Shown here one piece after another: positions 17,742 to 26,192 of a DNA stretch of 64,000 nt. The DNA is from Levilactobacillus namurensis DSM 19117. Lineage in GTDB: Bacteria; Bacillota; Bacilli; Lactobacillales; Lactobacillaceae. Each line of letters opens with the position of its first letter. Within the stretch, counting starts at the first letter, position 1. Position numbers and translations under genes: made by a program. The stretch covers positions 1 to 64,000 of the forward strand of contig NZ_AZDT01000006.1 of the NCBI RefSeq assembly GCF_001434785.1. Reading direction: 5' to 3'. A model generated the notes under the pieces. The model had not been told where the DNA came from. It was given only the letters and a program-made list of their open reading frames with translations, and searched no databases.

Positions 17742-19169
17742 ATGGCAGATGTTGAAAAGAAGGACACCGTCATCATCGGTGCCGGACCCGGCGGTTACGT
17801 TGCCGCCATTCGGGCTTCCGAATTAGGCCAAAAGGTCACTTTGGTTGAAAAGTCCGATACTCTGGGTGGTGTCTGCTTGAATGTTGGTTGTGTCCCTTCA
17901 AAGGCCTTAATTCAAGCGGGACACCGTTTGGAACAAGCCAAAGATGGCTCAACTTACGGTATCTCAACGGATAACGCAACGATTGACTTCAAGAAGACCC
18001 AGGAATGGAAGCAAAAGAAGGTCGTTGATCGGATGACCAGCGGCGTTAAGATGCTGATGAAGAAGCACCACGTTGACGTGGTCAACGGGGAAGCGGTCTT
18101 CTTGAGCGACACCCAATTACGGGTTATTCCAACCGGTGAAAAGCAGTTCATGTCCGCGGACACTGGTGCGACTTACGAATACAATAACATCATTATTGCA
18201 TCCGGGTCACACCCAATCGAAATCCCTGGCTTCAAGTTTGAAGGTCGGGTCGTCGATTCTACCGGTGGCTTGAATCTGCCTGAAATTCCAAAGGAATTCG
18301 TTGTTATCGGTGGTGGTTACGTCGGAACTGAATTAGCCGGTGCTTACGCTAGCTTAGGGGCTCACGTGACGATCATTGAAGGAACTAAGTCGATTCTGGA
18401 TGGCTTCGATAAGGACCTGGTTTCAGTTGTCCTGAAGAAGTTGAAGAAGAAGGGCGTTGACGTCATCACGAATGCGATGGCTAAGGGCTCCAAGCAAGAT
18501 GACAACGGTGTTGAAGTTACTTACGCGGTCGATGGTAAGGAATCAACGGTTAAAGCTGATTACTGCATGGTGACGGTTGGTCGTAAGCCAAACACTGACA
18601 ACCTTGGTTTGGAATACACGGGCGTTAAGATGAACGACCATGGCCAAATCGAAGTTGATAACCAAGGCCGGACGGCTTCTCAGCACATCTGGGCAATTGG
18701 TGACTGTGTTCCTGGTCCTGCATTGGCGCACAAGGCCTTTGCTGAAGCCAAGACGGCTGCCGGTGCCATTGCTGGTAAGAAGACGGCTAACGATTGGGTT
18801 GGCGTTCCTGCTGTTTGCTTCTCTGATCCGGAAATTACGACTGTTGGGTACTCCAAGAGCCAAGCAACGGATAAGGGAATCAAGGTCAAGACGGCACAAT
18901 TCCCATTTGCTGGGAATGCACGGGCCGTTTCACTGGACGCACCAGATGGCTTTGTTCGCTTCGTCTACACGGACGACGACAACAAGAACATCGTGGGTGC
19001 TCAAGCGGTTGGACCAGAAGTCAGCACCATGGCTGGTGAACTGTCAATTATCGTTAACGACGGCTTGAACGTTGAAGACGTAGCGTTGACCATTCACCCA
19101 CACCCAACGCTGAACGAACCAATTCAAGAAACTGCCGATATTGCTTTGGGCTTCCCAACGCATATCTAA
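17742..19169 (+). CDS. pdhD: Dihydrolipoyl dehydrogenase (E3)
   Basis: FAD enzyme that reoxidises the lipoyl group and reduces NAD. The 475-residue protein has the FAD-binding GAGPGGYVAAIRASELG at the N-terminus, the redox disulphide in GGVCLNVGCVPSKAL, the NAD-binding GGGYVGTELA near residue 190, and the C-terminal catalytic HPHPTLNEP. Six bases after pdhC with AGGGTAGGA as ribosome binding site. Last gene of the operon; a terminator follows. Confidence 0.97.
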   Translation: MADVEKKDTVIIGAGPGGYVAAIRASELGQKVTLVEKSDTLGGVCLNVGCVPSKALIQAGHRLEQAKDGSTYGISTDNATIDFKKTQEWKQKKVVDRMTSGVKMLMKKHHVDVVNGEAVFLSDTQLRVIPTGEKQFMSADTGATYEYNNIIIASGSHPIEIPGFKFEGRVVDSTGGLNLPEIPKEFVVIGGGYVGTELAGAYASLGAHVTIIEGTKSILDGFDKDLVSVVLKKLKKKGVDVITNAMAKGSKQDDNGVEVTYAVDGKESTVKADYCMVTVGRKPNTDNLGLEYTGVKMNDHGQIEVDNQGRTASQHIWAIGDCVPGPALAHKAFAEAKTAAGAIAGKKTANDWVGVPAVCFSDPEITTVGYSKSQATDKGIKVKTAQFPFAGNARAVSLDAPDGFVRFVYTDDDNKNIVGAQAVGPEVSTMAGELSIIVNDGLNVEDVALTIHPHPTLNEPIQETADIALGFPTHI

Positions 19170-19194
19170 GGTTTATGAAAAAGTTATTAAAAAG

Positions 19195-19222
19195 AGGACT
19201 CCCGTTTGGGGGTCCTTTTTTA
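19195..19222 (+). terminator. Terminator of the pdh operon
   Basis: AGGACTCCC pairs with GGGGGTCCT (one G-T pair) around GTTT, followed by six T. Confidence 0.85.
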
Positions 19223-19311
19223 GTGGAATCAGTGGGAATGGGTGCTTGCGATTCTAAGCAGTTCACTTATAATTAAAGAAGATATTGGAGTCTAGTAAAG
19301 GAGGGGTGCCC

Positions 19312-20217
19312 ATGGCCCCAACCATGATGATTCAAGGGGCATCGGATCAGGTCCGACAGCTCTTACAGCAGTTGTTGACAGCCGACTTACCCGTGACTTG
19401 TGTGGTGGTCCCAGAACGCGCGGAGGAAGCGCCAACTTATCAGCCGCTGGTGGTGGCTAGTGCGTTGTGCGCCCGATTAACGGTGCGTTTAGGAACGGCT
19501 GCGGATTATGGTCAGGCTCAGTGGTTGGTCTTGTTGGATCAACCCCACGCGGAGCGCCCATTGACTGAGCAACTAGCGATATTACGGCGATTGACGAGTC
19601 GCGTCTTGGAAAATGGATTTCAGGGGCAGTTCGTCTTCGCAGGAGACCAGGATCAGGTATTCACCTACTTTGCTTGGAAATTCTCGGGAATTGCCCGGGA
19701 ACGTGTCTGGGGATTGGGAACGGCGCCTTTAGGGCAACTCCTCACGGCACGGCTAGCTGAACGCTTGGCGGTAAGCCCCGGTTCGGTTCGAACGACCGTG
19801 ATTGGTCAAGCTAGCGAGCCCATTGTGGCGTGGAGTCGGACCTACGTGGGTCCCATCCCCATCTTGATGTACTTGGCTAATGCGGACGGTCGGGTCAGTG
19901 CCGACGATTTAAGTCAGATGGAGACCTGGTTGCAGCGAGAGGCCGCGGGTTCCCTGACCACCTTGCGTTTGGTGAGCCTGATCAGTCTGTTGCGGCGTCT
20001 TTTGGCACAACAGGCGCCCATTATCTCGGTGACCCACCCACAGGCCGTTAAGCCAGTCTTAGCGGCGTCGAGTCCGGTTCTGGTCACACCGCAGGGATTG
20101 CGTGACCTGACCGACCTGAGCTTGGCTGAGGGGGAGCAACAGGCTTATCAGCAGCAGCTCACTCAGATTCAAGATACGATTGCGGCGTTGACGGCCGCAC
20201 AGACGGAGGGAAAATAA
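19312..20217 (+). CDS. Degenerate lactate dehydrogenase-like protein
   Basis: A 301-residue protein whose middle clearly follows the L-lactate dehydrogenase fold: QLAILRRLTSRVLENGFQGQ, then YFAWKFSGIARERVWGLGT, then VSPGSVRTTVIG, each in register with LDH. The catalytic parts are gone: the GEHGDS loop with the proton-accepting His reads GQASEP, the substrate Arg after the GT motif is missing, the NPVD loop reads GDQDQ, and the GxGxxG nucleotide loop is reduced to QGASDQ. It is therefore probably not a lactate dehydrogenase but a structural or regulatory relative. AAGGAGG fixes ATG 19312. It is joined to the UPF0223 gene with no gap, and the unit lies directly after pdh. Confidence 0.75.
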   Translation: MAPTMMIQGASDQVRQLLQQLLTADLPVTCVVVPERAEEAPTYQPLVVASALCARLTVRLGTAADYGQAQWLVLLDQPHAERPLTEQLAILRRLTSRVLENGFQGQFVFAGDQDQVFTYFAWKFSGIARERVWGLGTAPLGQLLTARLAERLAVSPGSVRTTVIGQASEPIVAWSRTYVGPIPILMYLANADGRVSADDLSQMETWLQREAAGSLTTLRLVSLISLLRRLLAQQAPIISVTHPQAVKPVLAASSPVLVTPQGLRDLTDLSLAEGEQQAYQQQLTQIQDTIAALTAAQTEGK

Positions 20218-20511
20218 ATGGCGACAACATCAAATTATGCGTATCCGTTACAACCGGATTGGTCGACTGACGATATTCTAATCGTTACGCAACTTTATCA
20301 AGCAGTCGAAGCAGCCTACGAACAGCCTCGAGGAATTGCGGCGCAGGACCTGTTGACCGCGTACCGGGCATTTCAGACGGTGGTCCCCCAAAAGTTCGAG
20401 GAAAAGCAATTGGGGCGTGCCTTCGAGGACGTATCCGGGTACAGCATTTACCGCACCGTGAAACAAGCGCGGACGGTAACGGGATCAGTGAAAATGAAAG
20501 GAACGCATTAA
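20218..20511 (+). CDS. UPF0223 family protein (YktA-like)
   Basis: Small soluble protein of 97 residues and unknown function. The family is recognisable from YPLQPDWSTDDILIVTQLYQ at the N-terminus and the C-terminal GYSIYRTVKQAR. The start codon follows the previous stop directly (TAAATG), so it is translated by coupling, and the next gene begins one base after its stop. In lactobacilli this gene usually sits between pdh and the inositol monophosphatase gene, as here. Confidence 0.88.
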   Translation: MATTSNYAYPLQPDWSTDDILIVTQLYQAVEAAYEQPRGIAAQDLLTAYRAFQTVVPQKFEEKQLGRAFEDVSGYSIYRTVKQARTVTGSVKMKGTH

Positions 20512-20512
20512 C

Positions 20513-21307
20513 ATGACAGAAACCAATTGGCAACAGTTACAGACCGATGTCGTTGCCTTACTCAAAGAAGCGCGGCGGCAAGTTCTAGCCAAGATGCACC
20601 AGACCTTAACCGTGGACGAAAAGACTAGTCGTAAGGATTTAGTGACCAACGTGGATAAGGGAAATGAACAGTTTCTGATTGGTGGGATTCGGCAGTTGGA
20701 TCCTCAGGCACAGATTCTGGGAGAAGAAGGTTTTGGGGATCAGCTGACTAGCATGGCTGGTCGCGTCTGGATTGTGGACCCCATTGATGGGACCATGAAC
20801 TTTGTGAAACAACGGGATAACTTTGCCATGATGATTGGGATTTACCAGGATGGTGTGGGCCAGCTAGGTTTTATTTATGATGTTATGAACGATGTCGTCT
20901 ACGCCGGGGGTCCCGTTGTCGGTGGTGTTTGGGCGAACGATCAGCCGCTAACGGCGCCCGCCAATCTGGCTTTAGCGGATGGCTTGATTGGGATGAGTGC
21001 GCCGTTAGTTATCCATGATGTGGCGCACACGCAGGCCATCGTCCACGCTAGCGCGGGGATGCGAATCTACGGGAGCGCTGGAATCGAAATGATTAGTATC
21101 ATGCGGGGAAAGACTTTAGGGTACATTTCACATTTGAAGCCGTGGGACTTTGCGGCCGGACAAGTCTTATTGAATACATTAGGGATTCGGACTTCAACTA
21201 TTGACGGACAACCGCTCAATATGCTATCATCTAACCTTGTATTAGTAGCGACGGAACAAGCGCAACGTGATATTCTCCGAATTGAAGAAGATGACGTCTC
21301 ACTGTGA
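20513..21307 (+). CDS. suhB: Inositol monophosphatase family protein
   Basis: Mg-dependent phosphatase of the IMPase/FBPase superfamily, 264 residues. Metal ligands are visible in GEEGFGD near residue 70 and VDPIDGTMNFVKQ near 85, and in the C-terminal HLKPWDFAAGQVLL. In Firmicutes such enzymes act on inositol phosphates, NADP or other small sugar phosphates; the substrate cannot be read from sequence. AAAGGAA precedes ATG 20513. Third gene of the operon; its stop codon lies inside the stem of the terminator. Confidence 0.88.
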   Translation: MTETNWQQLQTDVVALLKEARRQVLAKMHQTLTVDEKTSRKDLVTNVDKGNEQFLIGGIRQLDPQAQILGEEGFGDQLTSMAGRVWIVDPIDGTMNFVKQRDNFAMMIGIYQDGVGQLGFIYDVMNDVVYAGGPVVGGVWANDQPLTAPANLALADGLIGMSAPLVIHDVAHTQAIVHASAGMRIYGSAGIEMISIMRGKTLGYISHLKPWDFAAGQVLLNTLGIRTSTIDGQPLNMLSSNLVLVATEQAQRDILRIEEDDVSL

Positions 21308-21325
21308 CACGGTCACAGTTTTTTT
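21302..21325 (+). terminator. Terminator overlapping the suhB stop codon
   Basis: CTGTGAC pairs with GTCACAG around a three-base loop and runs into seven T; the stem includes the TGA at 21305-21307. Confidence 0.85.
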
Positions 21326-21446
21326 ATGCGGCCGGGCGGTATGGATGGACTTTACCCTTGAATGACGCTACAATTAAGCGTGCTTACCTTGTTGTAAACA
21401 TGCCGTGATCCATCTAATTCAACAAGCACGAAAGGAAGAAATATTC

Positions 21447-23291
21447 TTGAAAACCAGAGATGATATCCGTAACATTGCCATCATTGCCCACGTTGACCAC
21501 GGGAAGACGACCCTTGTCAACGAAATGTTAAAGCAGTCCGACACGTTGGACGAACACACGTCCATTGAGGACCGGGCTTTGGACTCTAACGCCATTGAAC
21601 GGGAACGTGGGATCACGATCCTGTCGAAGAACACGGCGGTTCGTTACGGAGACAAACAAATCAACATCTTGGATACCCCAGGACACGCCGACTTTGGTGG
21701 TGAAGTTGAACGAATCATGCGCATGGTTGACGGTGTGCTGTTGGTTGTCGATGCTTATGAAGGAACGATGCCACAAACGCGGTTCGTTCTGAAGAAGGCC
21801 TTGGACCAACACTTAACGCCAATCGTTGTGATCAACAAGGTTGACCGTCCGGGTGCCCGTCCTTCTGAAGTTGTGGACGAAGTACTGGACCTGTTTATCG
21901 AATTAGGGGCCGATGAAGACCAACTGGACTTCCCAGTGGTTTATGCCTCTGCTATGAACGGGACGTCTAGCTTTGATCCTGACTTGGATACCCAAGAACA
22001 CACCATGAAACCAATCTTTGACACCATCGTTAAGCACATTCCAGCACCAATCGACAACGAAGACGAACCTTTACAGTTCCAAGTTGCCATGTTGGACTAC
22101 AACGACTTCGTTGGTCGGGTTGGTATCGGTCGGATCTTCCGGGGGAAGATTAAGGTCGGTGACAACGTTACGGTTATGAAGTTGGACGGTTCGAAGCAAA
22201 ACTTCCGGGTAACTAAGTTATTTGGGTACTTTGGTTTGAAGCGTTTGGAAATCAAGGAAGCCAAGGCTGGTGACTTGATTGCCGTTTCTGGGATGGAAGA
22301 AATCAACGTTGGGGAAACTGTTGTGGACCCAGCACACTTAGAGCCACTTCCATTACTGCGGATTGACGAACCAACCCTGAAGATGACTTTCCGGACTAAC
22401 GACTCACCATTTGCTGGTCGTGAAGGGAAGTTTGTGACGTCTCGTCAAATCGAAGAACGGTTGAAGCGGGAGCTGCACACTGACGTCTCATTGCGGGTCG
22501 ATGACACGGATAACCCAGGTGCTTGGGTAGTCTCCGGTCGTGGGGAACTGCACTTGTCCATCTTGATCGAAACTATGCGGCGTGAAGGTTACGAATTGCA
22601 AGCTTCTCGTCCAGAAGTTATCTACAAGACGATTGATAACGTACGTTGCGAACCATTCGAATCCGTTCAGATCGATACGCCTGACGAATACACTGGTTCT
22701 ATCATTGACACGCTTTCCAAGCGGAAGGGTGAGATGAAGAACATGGAAGCCGTTGGGAACGGTCAAACGCGGTTGACGTTCTTAGCACCTTCACGGGGCT
22801 TGATCGGATACGCAACGGAATTCCTGTCCATGACACGTGGATACGGAATCATGAACCATACCTTCAGCAAGTACCTGCCAGTTATCAAGAACTGGAACCC
22901 TGGTCGTCGGAACGGGACGCTGGTTTCCATCAACTCTGGTAAGGTAACCACTTACGCCATCATGGCAATCCAAGACCGGGGGACGATCTTTACGCCTGCC
23001 GGAACGGAAGTTTACGAAGGGATGATCGTCGGTGAAAACAGCCGGGAAAACGACATCTCCGTGAACATCACGCGTGGCCGGAACCAAACTAACGTCCGGG
23101 CTGCCGGTTCTGAAGATATCGCGAAGGTTAAGACGCCATTAGTGATGTCTCTGGAAGAATCACTGGAATTCATCAACGAAGATGAATACTGTGAAATTAC
23201 CCCAGAACACGTTCGTCTGCGGAAGCAAATCCTGAACACGAGTGAACGGGAAAAGGCTGCCAAGAAGTTACGTCACGGGAATAACAAATAA
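21447..23291 (+). CDS. typA: Translational GTPase TypA/BipA
   Basis: Ribosome-associated GTPase of the EF-G family involved in 50S assembly and stress adaptation. The 614-residue protein has G1 AHVDHGKTT at residue about 15, G3 [11 protein letters not shown]4 NKVDRPGAR, then the EF-G-like domains II, III and V and the TypA-specific C-terminal domain (RGIMN-type loop, [11 protein letters not shown]). I use the TTG at 21447 (AAAGGAAG eight bases upstream), which gives the standard [17 protein letters not shown] start; the upstream GTG at 21405 would place the ribosome binding site inside the gene. Single gene with its own terminator. Confidence 0.96.
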   Translation: MKTRDDIRNIAIIAHVDHGKTTLVNEMLKQSDTLDEHTSIEDRALDSNAIERERGITILSKNTAVRYGDKQINILDTPGHADFGGEVERIMRMVDGVLLVVDAYEGTMPQTRFVLKKALDQHLTPIVVINKVDRPGARPSEVVDEVLDLFIELGADEDQLDFPVVYASAMNGTSSFDPDLDTQEHTMKPIFDTIVKHIPAPIDNEDEPLQFQVAMLDYNDFVGRVGIGRIFRGKIKVGDNVTVMKLDGSKQNFRVTKLFGYFGLKRLEIKEAKAGDLIAVSGMEEINVGETVVDPAHLEPLPLLRIDEPTLKMTFRTNDSPFAGREGKFVTSRQIEERLKRELHTDVSLRVDDTDNPGAWVVSGRGELHLSILIETMRREGYELQASRPEVIYKTIDNVRCEPFESVQIDTPDEYTGSIIDTLSKRKGEMKNMEAVGNGQTRLTFLAPSRGLIGYATEFLSMTRGYGIMNHTFSKYLPVIKNWNPGRRNGTLVSINSGKVTTYAIMAIQDRGTIFTPAGTEVYEGMIVGENSRENDISVNITRGRNQTNVRAAGSEDIAKVKTPLVMSLEESLEFINEDEYCEITPEHVRLRKQILNTSEREKAAKKLRHGNNK

Positions 23292-23323
23292 GCTAAATTT
23301 TAAGCGAAACTTTACCGGAAGTG

Positions 23324-23357
23324 GTACGGGTTGTCCCGTATGGCTTCCGGTTTTTTT
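23324..23357 (+). terminator. Terminator of typA
   Basis: ACCGGAAG...TACGGG pairs with CCCGTA...CTTCCGGT with a symmetric internal loop, then seven T. Confidence 0.9.
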
Positions 23358-23381
23358 GTCTGAAAAATTCGTTAGGGGCTA

Positions 23382-23390
23382 TGCTATAAT
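23382..23390 (+). promoter_or_regulatory. Extended -10 promoter of the ftsW operon
   Basis: TGCTATAAT: consensus -10 with upstream TG. The -35 is poor (GAAAAA), as allowed for extended -10 promoters. Transcription would start near 23397, giving a leader of about 270 bases. Confidence 0.65.
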
Positions 23391-23396
23391 GAAAAT

Positions 23397-23655
23397 ACTC
23401 AATAAAACGAGGCGTTAGCGCTGGACACTTCTGGGGCTAACTGGCTAAAGGTAAGGGCGTTGGGCAACTCACGTCCTAAGTTCAGGTAATGAGCCAATCA
23501 GTCGGGCTGGTTGGCTTAGCGATGCACAGTTTTGGATGACCTGAATGAGTTGTGGTGAGGCATTAAAACGCGATGAGCTGTTGCTTGACTCACCATAAGC
23601 CACTGGTTAGTTGGTGGTAGTTGACATGTCGCTGATTTAGCGACGGACTTGGAGC
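23397..23655 (+). promoter_or_regulatory. Highly structured mRNA leader of ftsW; candidate cis-regulatory RNA
   Basis: Six helices fit without conflict: 23414-23419 with 23436-23441 (GTTAGC/GCTAAC); 23465-23471 with 23546-23552 (CAACTCA/TGAGTTG) continued by 23481-23487 with 23539-23545 (TTCAGGT/ACCTGAA); an inner 10-12 bp hairpin 23490-23501 with 23507-23518; 23553-23559 with 23589-23595 (TGGTGAG/CTCACCA); 23600-23605 with 23612-23617; and 23628-23633 with 23639-23644 (GTCGCT/AGCGAC), seven bases before the ribosome binding site. No T-run, so control of translation or stability is more likely than attenuation. No match to T-box, SRP, 6S, RNase P or tmRNA landmarks that I know. Confidence 0.6.
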
Positions 23656-23665
23656 GAGTTAAACG

Positions 23666-24847
23666 ATGCGAAAACTAAAGTATTTGGATTATTGGTTGAT
23701 GGTTCCGTATCTGGTATTAAGTATCCTGGGAATCGTCATGGTGTATTCGGCGAGTGCCGACATTGGGTCCCAAAATGGTGGGAGTCCGTTTGGGTATCTG
23801 GTGAAGCAGACCATTTATGTCGGGTTAGGCCTAGGAATCTTATTGGTCACCTTATCGTTGAATCTACATAAGTTGCGCAATAAGACGCTGCAACGTCGGC
23901 TGTTGTGGGTGGCGTTACTCTCGTTACTGGGATTGTTCCTTGTGGGGAAAACCATTAACGGGGCGGCTGGCTGGTTTCGGATTGGGCCGGTGGGGATTCA
24001 ACCCGCCGAGTTCATGAAGTTTTACCTGATTATTTTTGTGGCCTATTCGATTTCGAAACGGCAGGACGATTTGGCGGAAAATTACGGATGGTGGTCGACG
24101 TTTATGGAGCCCATCGTGATTACAGCTTGTATCGTTGGCCTGATCCTGGCGCAACCGGATTTAGGGGGAGCGGCCATTAACGCTACCATTGCGGTGGTGA
24201 TGTTTCTAGCTAGTGGGTTTAATTATAAACGGGCGAGTGCGTATCTGGTGGGCCTTGTCTTGCTCGCGGTCTTCGTTGTCTTGCCATTCTTGACGTGGCT
24301 ATCTCAGATGAGTTTTGCCAAGAATTCGTATAAGTTACAACGAATCGTGGCGTTTACGCACCCCTTCGCTAATTCACAAGATTCTGGTCAGCAATTGGTG
24401 AACTCGTACTATGCACTAAGCAACGGGGGCGTCTTTGGTGTTGGCTTAGGGAATAGTATCCAAAAGACGGGGTACTTGCCGGAACCTAATACGGACTTTA
24501 TCATGGCGATCCTGGCTGAGGAACTGGGGCTGGTGACCGCGTTATTCGTGATTACCTTGTTATTTATCATGATTATCCGAATCGTTTATATTGGGAAGAA
24601 TTGTCACTCGGCCTACTATGGGTTAATCTGTTACGGTGCGGCGACTTACCTGACCGTGCAGTCGTTCTTTAACCTAGGCGGGGTCTTGGGGATGCTCCCC
24701 ATTACGGGGGTCACGTTCCCGTTCATTAGTTATGGGGGGTCCAGTACGTTAACGTTGGCCCTAGTCTTTGGGGTGGTCTTGAATATTAGTGCCCGCCAGA
24801 AGGGGTATCGGCCGCAAGTTGCGGCTCCCGCAGAAGAAAACGAGTAA
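23666..24847 (+). CDS. ftsW: FtsW/RodA/SpoVE-family peptidoglycan glycosyltransferase, probably FtsW
   Basis: SEDS-family integral membrane enzyme that polymerises lipid II during cell division or elongation. The 393-residue protein has about ten membrane segments, the N-terminal YLVLSILGIVMVYSAS helix, the GGAAINATIAVVMFLASG region, the ADxxF-type NTDFIMAILAEELG loop with its conserved acidic residue, and the C-terminal PFISYGGSSTLTLALVFG signature. FtsW is preferred over RodA by gene order (typA-ftsW-ylbG-rsmD-coaD) rather than by sequence. GGAG lies eleven bases before ATG 23666. First gene of a five-gene operon. Confidence 0.9.
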   Translation: MRKLKYLDYWLMVPYLVLSILGIVMVYSASADIGSQNGGSPFGYLVKQTIYVGLGLGILLVTLSLNLHKLRNKTLQRRLLWVALLSLLGLFLVGKTINGAAGWFRIGPVGIQPAEFMKFYLIIFVAYSISKRQDDLAENYGWWSTFMEPIVITACIVGLILAQPDLGGAAINATIAVVMFLASGFNYKRASAYLVGLVLLAVFVVLPFLTWLSQMSFAKNSYKLQRIVAFTHPFANSQDSGQQLVNSYYALSNGGVFGVGLGNSIQKTGYLPEPNTDFIMAILAEELGLVTALFVITLLFIMIIRIVYIGKNCHSAYYGLICYGAATYLTVQSFFNLGGVLGMLPITGVTFPFISYGGSSTLTLALVFGVVLNISARQKGYRPQVAAPAEENE

Positions 24848-24861
24848 AGGAGATGGGAATT

Positions 24862-25149
24862 ATGGCGTTTACGATGCAACCGCGTCAGAGCTTGATCGTC
24901 TACACCTATAGTTTGAAGCAGACGCGTCAATTAAAACGTTACGGGACCGTGATGTATGTCTCGAAGAAGATGCGGTACGTGGTCTTGTATGTGAACCGTG
25001 AGGATGTCGAGAAATTAACGGCTCAGTTGAAACAACTGCGGTTCGTGAAGCGGGTCGTCCCGTCGAATCGACCACAGATTAGCGAGACGTTCAACGGTGT
25101 GAGCGACAAGTTGAGCGAAACTGACGAAGCAAAGGATGATGAAGCATGA
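24862..25149 (+). CDS. ylbG: YlbG family protein (UPF0298, DUF2129)
   Basis: Small cytoplasmic protein of unknown function, 95 residues, recognisable by the YVSKKMRYVVLYVNREDVEKL core and the RFVKRVVPSNRP segment. I use ATG 24862 (AAAGGAG at 24846-24852 gives nine-base spacing); the ATG at 24853 overlaps that site. It is followed by rsmD with a four-base overlap. In Bacillus the ylbG gene also precedes rsmD and coaD, so the association is conserved. Confidence 0.88.
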   Translation: MAFTMQPRQSLIVYTYSLKQTRQLKRYGTVMYVSKKMRYVVLYVNREDVEKLTAQLKQLRFVKRVVPSNRPQISETFNGVSDKLSETDEAKDDEA

Positions 25150-25709
25150 GAATCGTAGCAGGGGACTTTGGGGGTCGCCGGTTAAAGGCCGTTCCGGGGA
25201 TGGCCACCCGACCCACCACGGATAAGGTCAAGGAGGCCATGTTTAACATTATCGGCCCGTACTTTGAAGGCGGCCAAAGCCTCGACCTGTTTGCAGGGTC
25301 GGGGGGGCTCAGTATCGAAGCCGTTTCGCGGGGAATCGATCGTGCGGTCTTGATTGACCGACAATACGCAGCCATCAAGACGATTAAGGATAACGTGGCG
25401 GTGACTAAGGCCCCTGAACGCTTTACCATTTTGAAGCGGGATGCGAACCGGGCGGTACAGGAGTTGGCCCGGCAAGGCGAACAATTTAACCTAGTCTTTT
25501 TTGACCCGCCGTACGCCCAGCAAAAGATTGTGGCGCAGATGACGCAGTTACGCGAACTGCATTTATTGACGCCAGGAGCACGAATCGTGTGTGAGACGGA
25601 CCAGAATGCAGAGCTGCCGGATGACGTGTCGGGATACGAGTTTGTTGAACGGCGCACTTACGGAATTACCGTTTTGACGATTTATGCGTTAGGAAGTGAG
25701 CCAGCATGA
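25146..25709 (+). CDS. rsmD: 16S rRNA (guanine(966)-N(2))-methyltransferase
   Basis: SAM-dependent methyltransferase that modifies 16S rRNA during 30S assembly. The 187 residues start with MRIVAGDFGGRRLKAVPG; the SAM-binding motif SLDLFAGSGGLSIEA lies near residue 47 and the catalytic FFDPPYA motif near 120. Overlaps ylbG and coaD by four bases each (ATGA), so the three are translated together. Confidence 0.95.
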   Translation: MRIVAGDFGGRRLKAVPGMATRPTTDKVKEAMFNIIGPYFEGGQSLDLFAGSGGLSIEAVSRGIDRAVLIDRQYAAIKTIKDNVAVTKAPERFTILKRDANRAVQELARQGEQFNLVFFDPPYAQQKIVAQMTQLRELHLLTPGARIVCETDQNAELPDDVSGYEFVERRTYGITVLTIYALGSEPA

Positions 25710-26191
25710 CGATTGCGGTCTTTCCCGGCAGTTTTGATCCGCTGACTAACGGCCATTTAGACTTAATCACGCGTGCGAGTCGGTTGGTCGATCAGTTAGT
25801 GGTGGTCGTCGGTCAGAATACGGCGAAAACGGGTGTTTTTACGCCGGAAGAGCGGATGGCTTTCATTCAACAGAGTGTTCAGCAGTTGCCCAACGTGACG
25901 GTCCGGATTGAATCCGGCTTGACCGTGGACTTCATGCACGCCATGCACGCGACGGTATTGATTCGGGGGTTGCGGAATAGTACGGACTTTGAGTACGAAC
26001 AAGGAATCGCGGGAATGAACCGGCACCTTGATGCGACCATCGAGACGGTTTGTTTGATGGCAGATGCCCGCTACCAGTTCGTATCTTCGAGCCTGTTACG
26101 AGAAGTCGCAAAATTCGGCGGTGATTTGACGGGCCTGGTACCACCAGCAGTGGCGACCGCCTTACAAGCGCGCTTAGGAAGTGGTAATTAG
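25706..26191 (+). CDS. coaD: Pantetheine-phosphate adenylyltransferase
   Basis: Adenylates 4'-phosphopantetheine, the next-to-last step of coenzyme A synthesis. The 161-residue protein has the nucleotidyltransferase motif GSFDPLTNGHLDLI at residues 7-20 (TxGH), the substrate-binding RGLRNSTDFEYE, and the SSSLLREVA motif near 130. Full length for the family. Overlaps rsmD by four bases. Confidence 0.96.
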   Translation: MTIAVFPGSFDPLTNGHLDLITRASRLVDQLVVVVGQNTAKTGVFTPEERMAFIQQSVQQLPNVTVRIESGLTVDFMHAMHATVLIRGLRNSTDFEYEQGIAGMNRHLDATIETVCLMADARYQFVSSSLLREVAKFGGDLTGLVPPAVATALQARLGSGN

Positions 26192-26192
26192 G

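Noticed and set aside
23397-23655. ftsW leader as a known structural RNA (SRP RNA, 6S, RNase P, tmRNA, T-box)
   Set aside because: The landmark motifs of these RNAs, such as GGTCAGG...GGAAG, GAGGAAAGTCC, the tmRNA tag frame and AGGGTGGNACCGCG, are absent.
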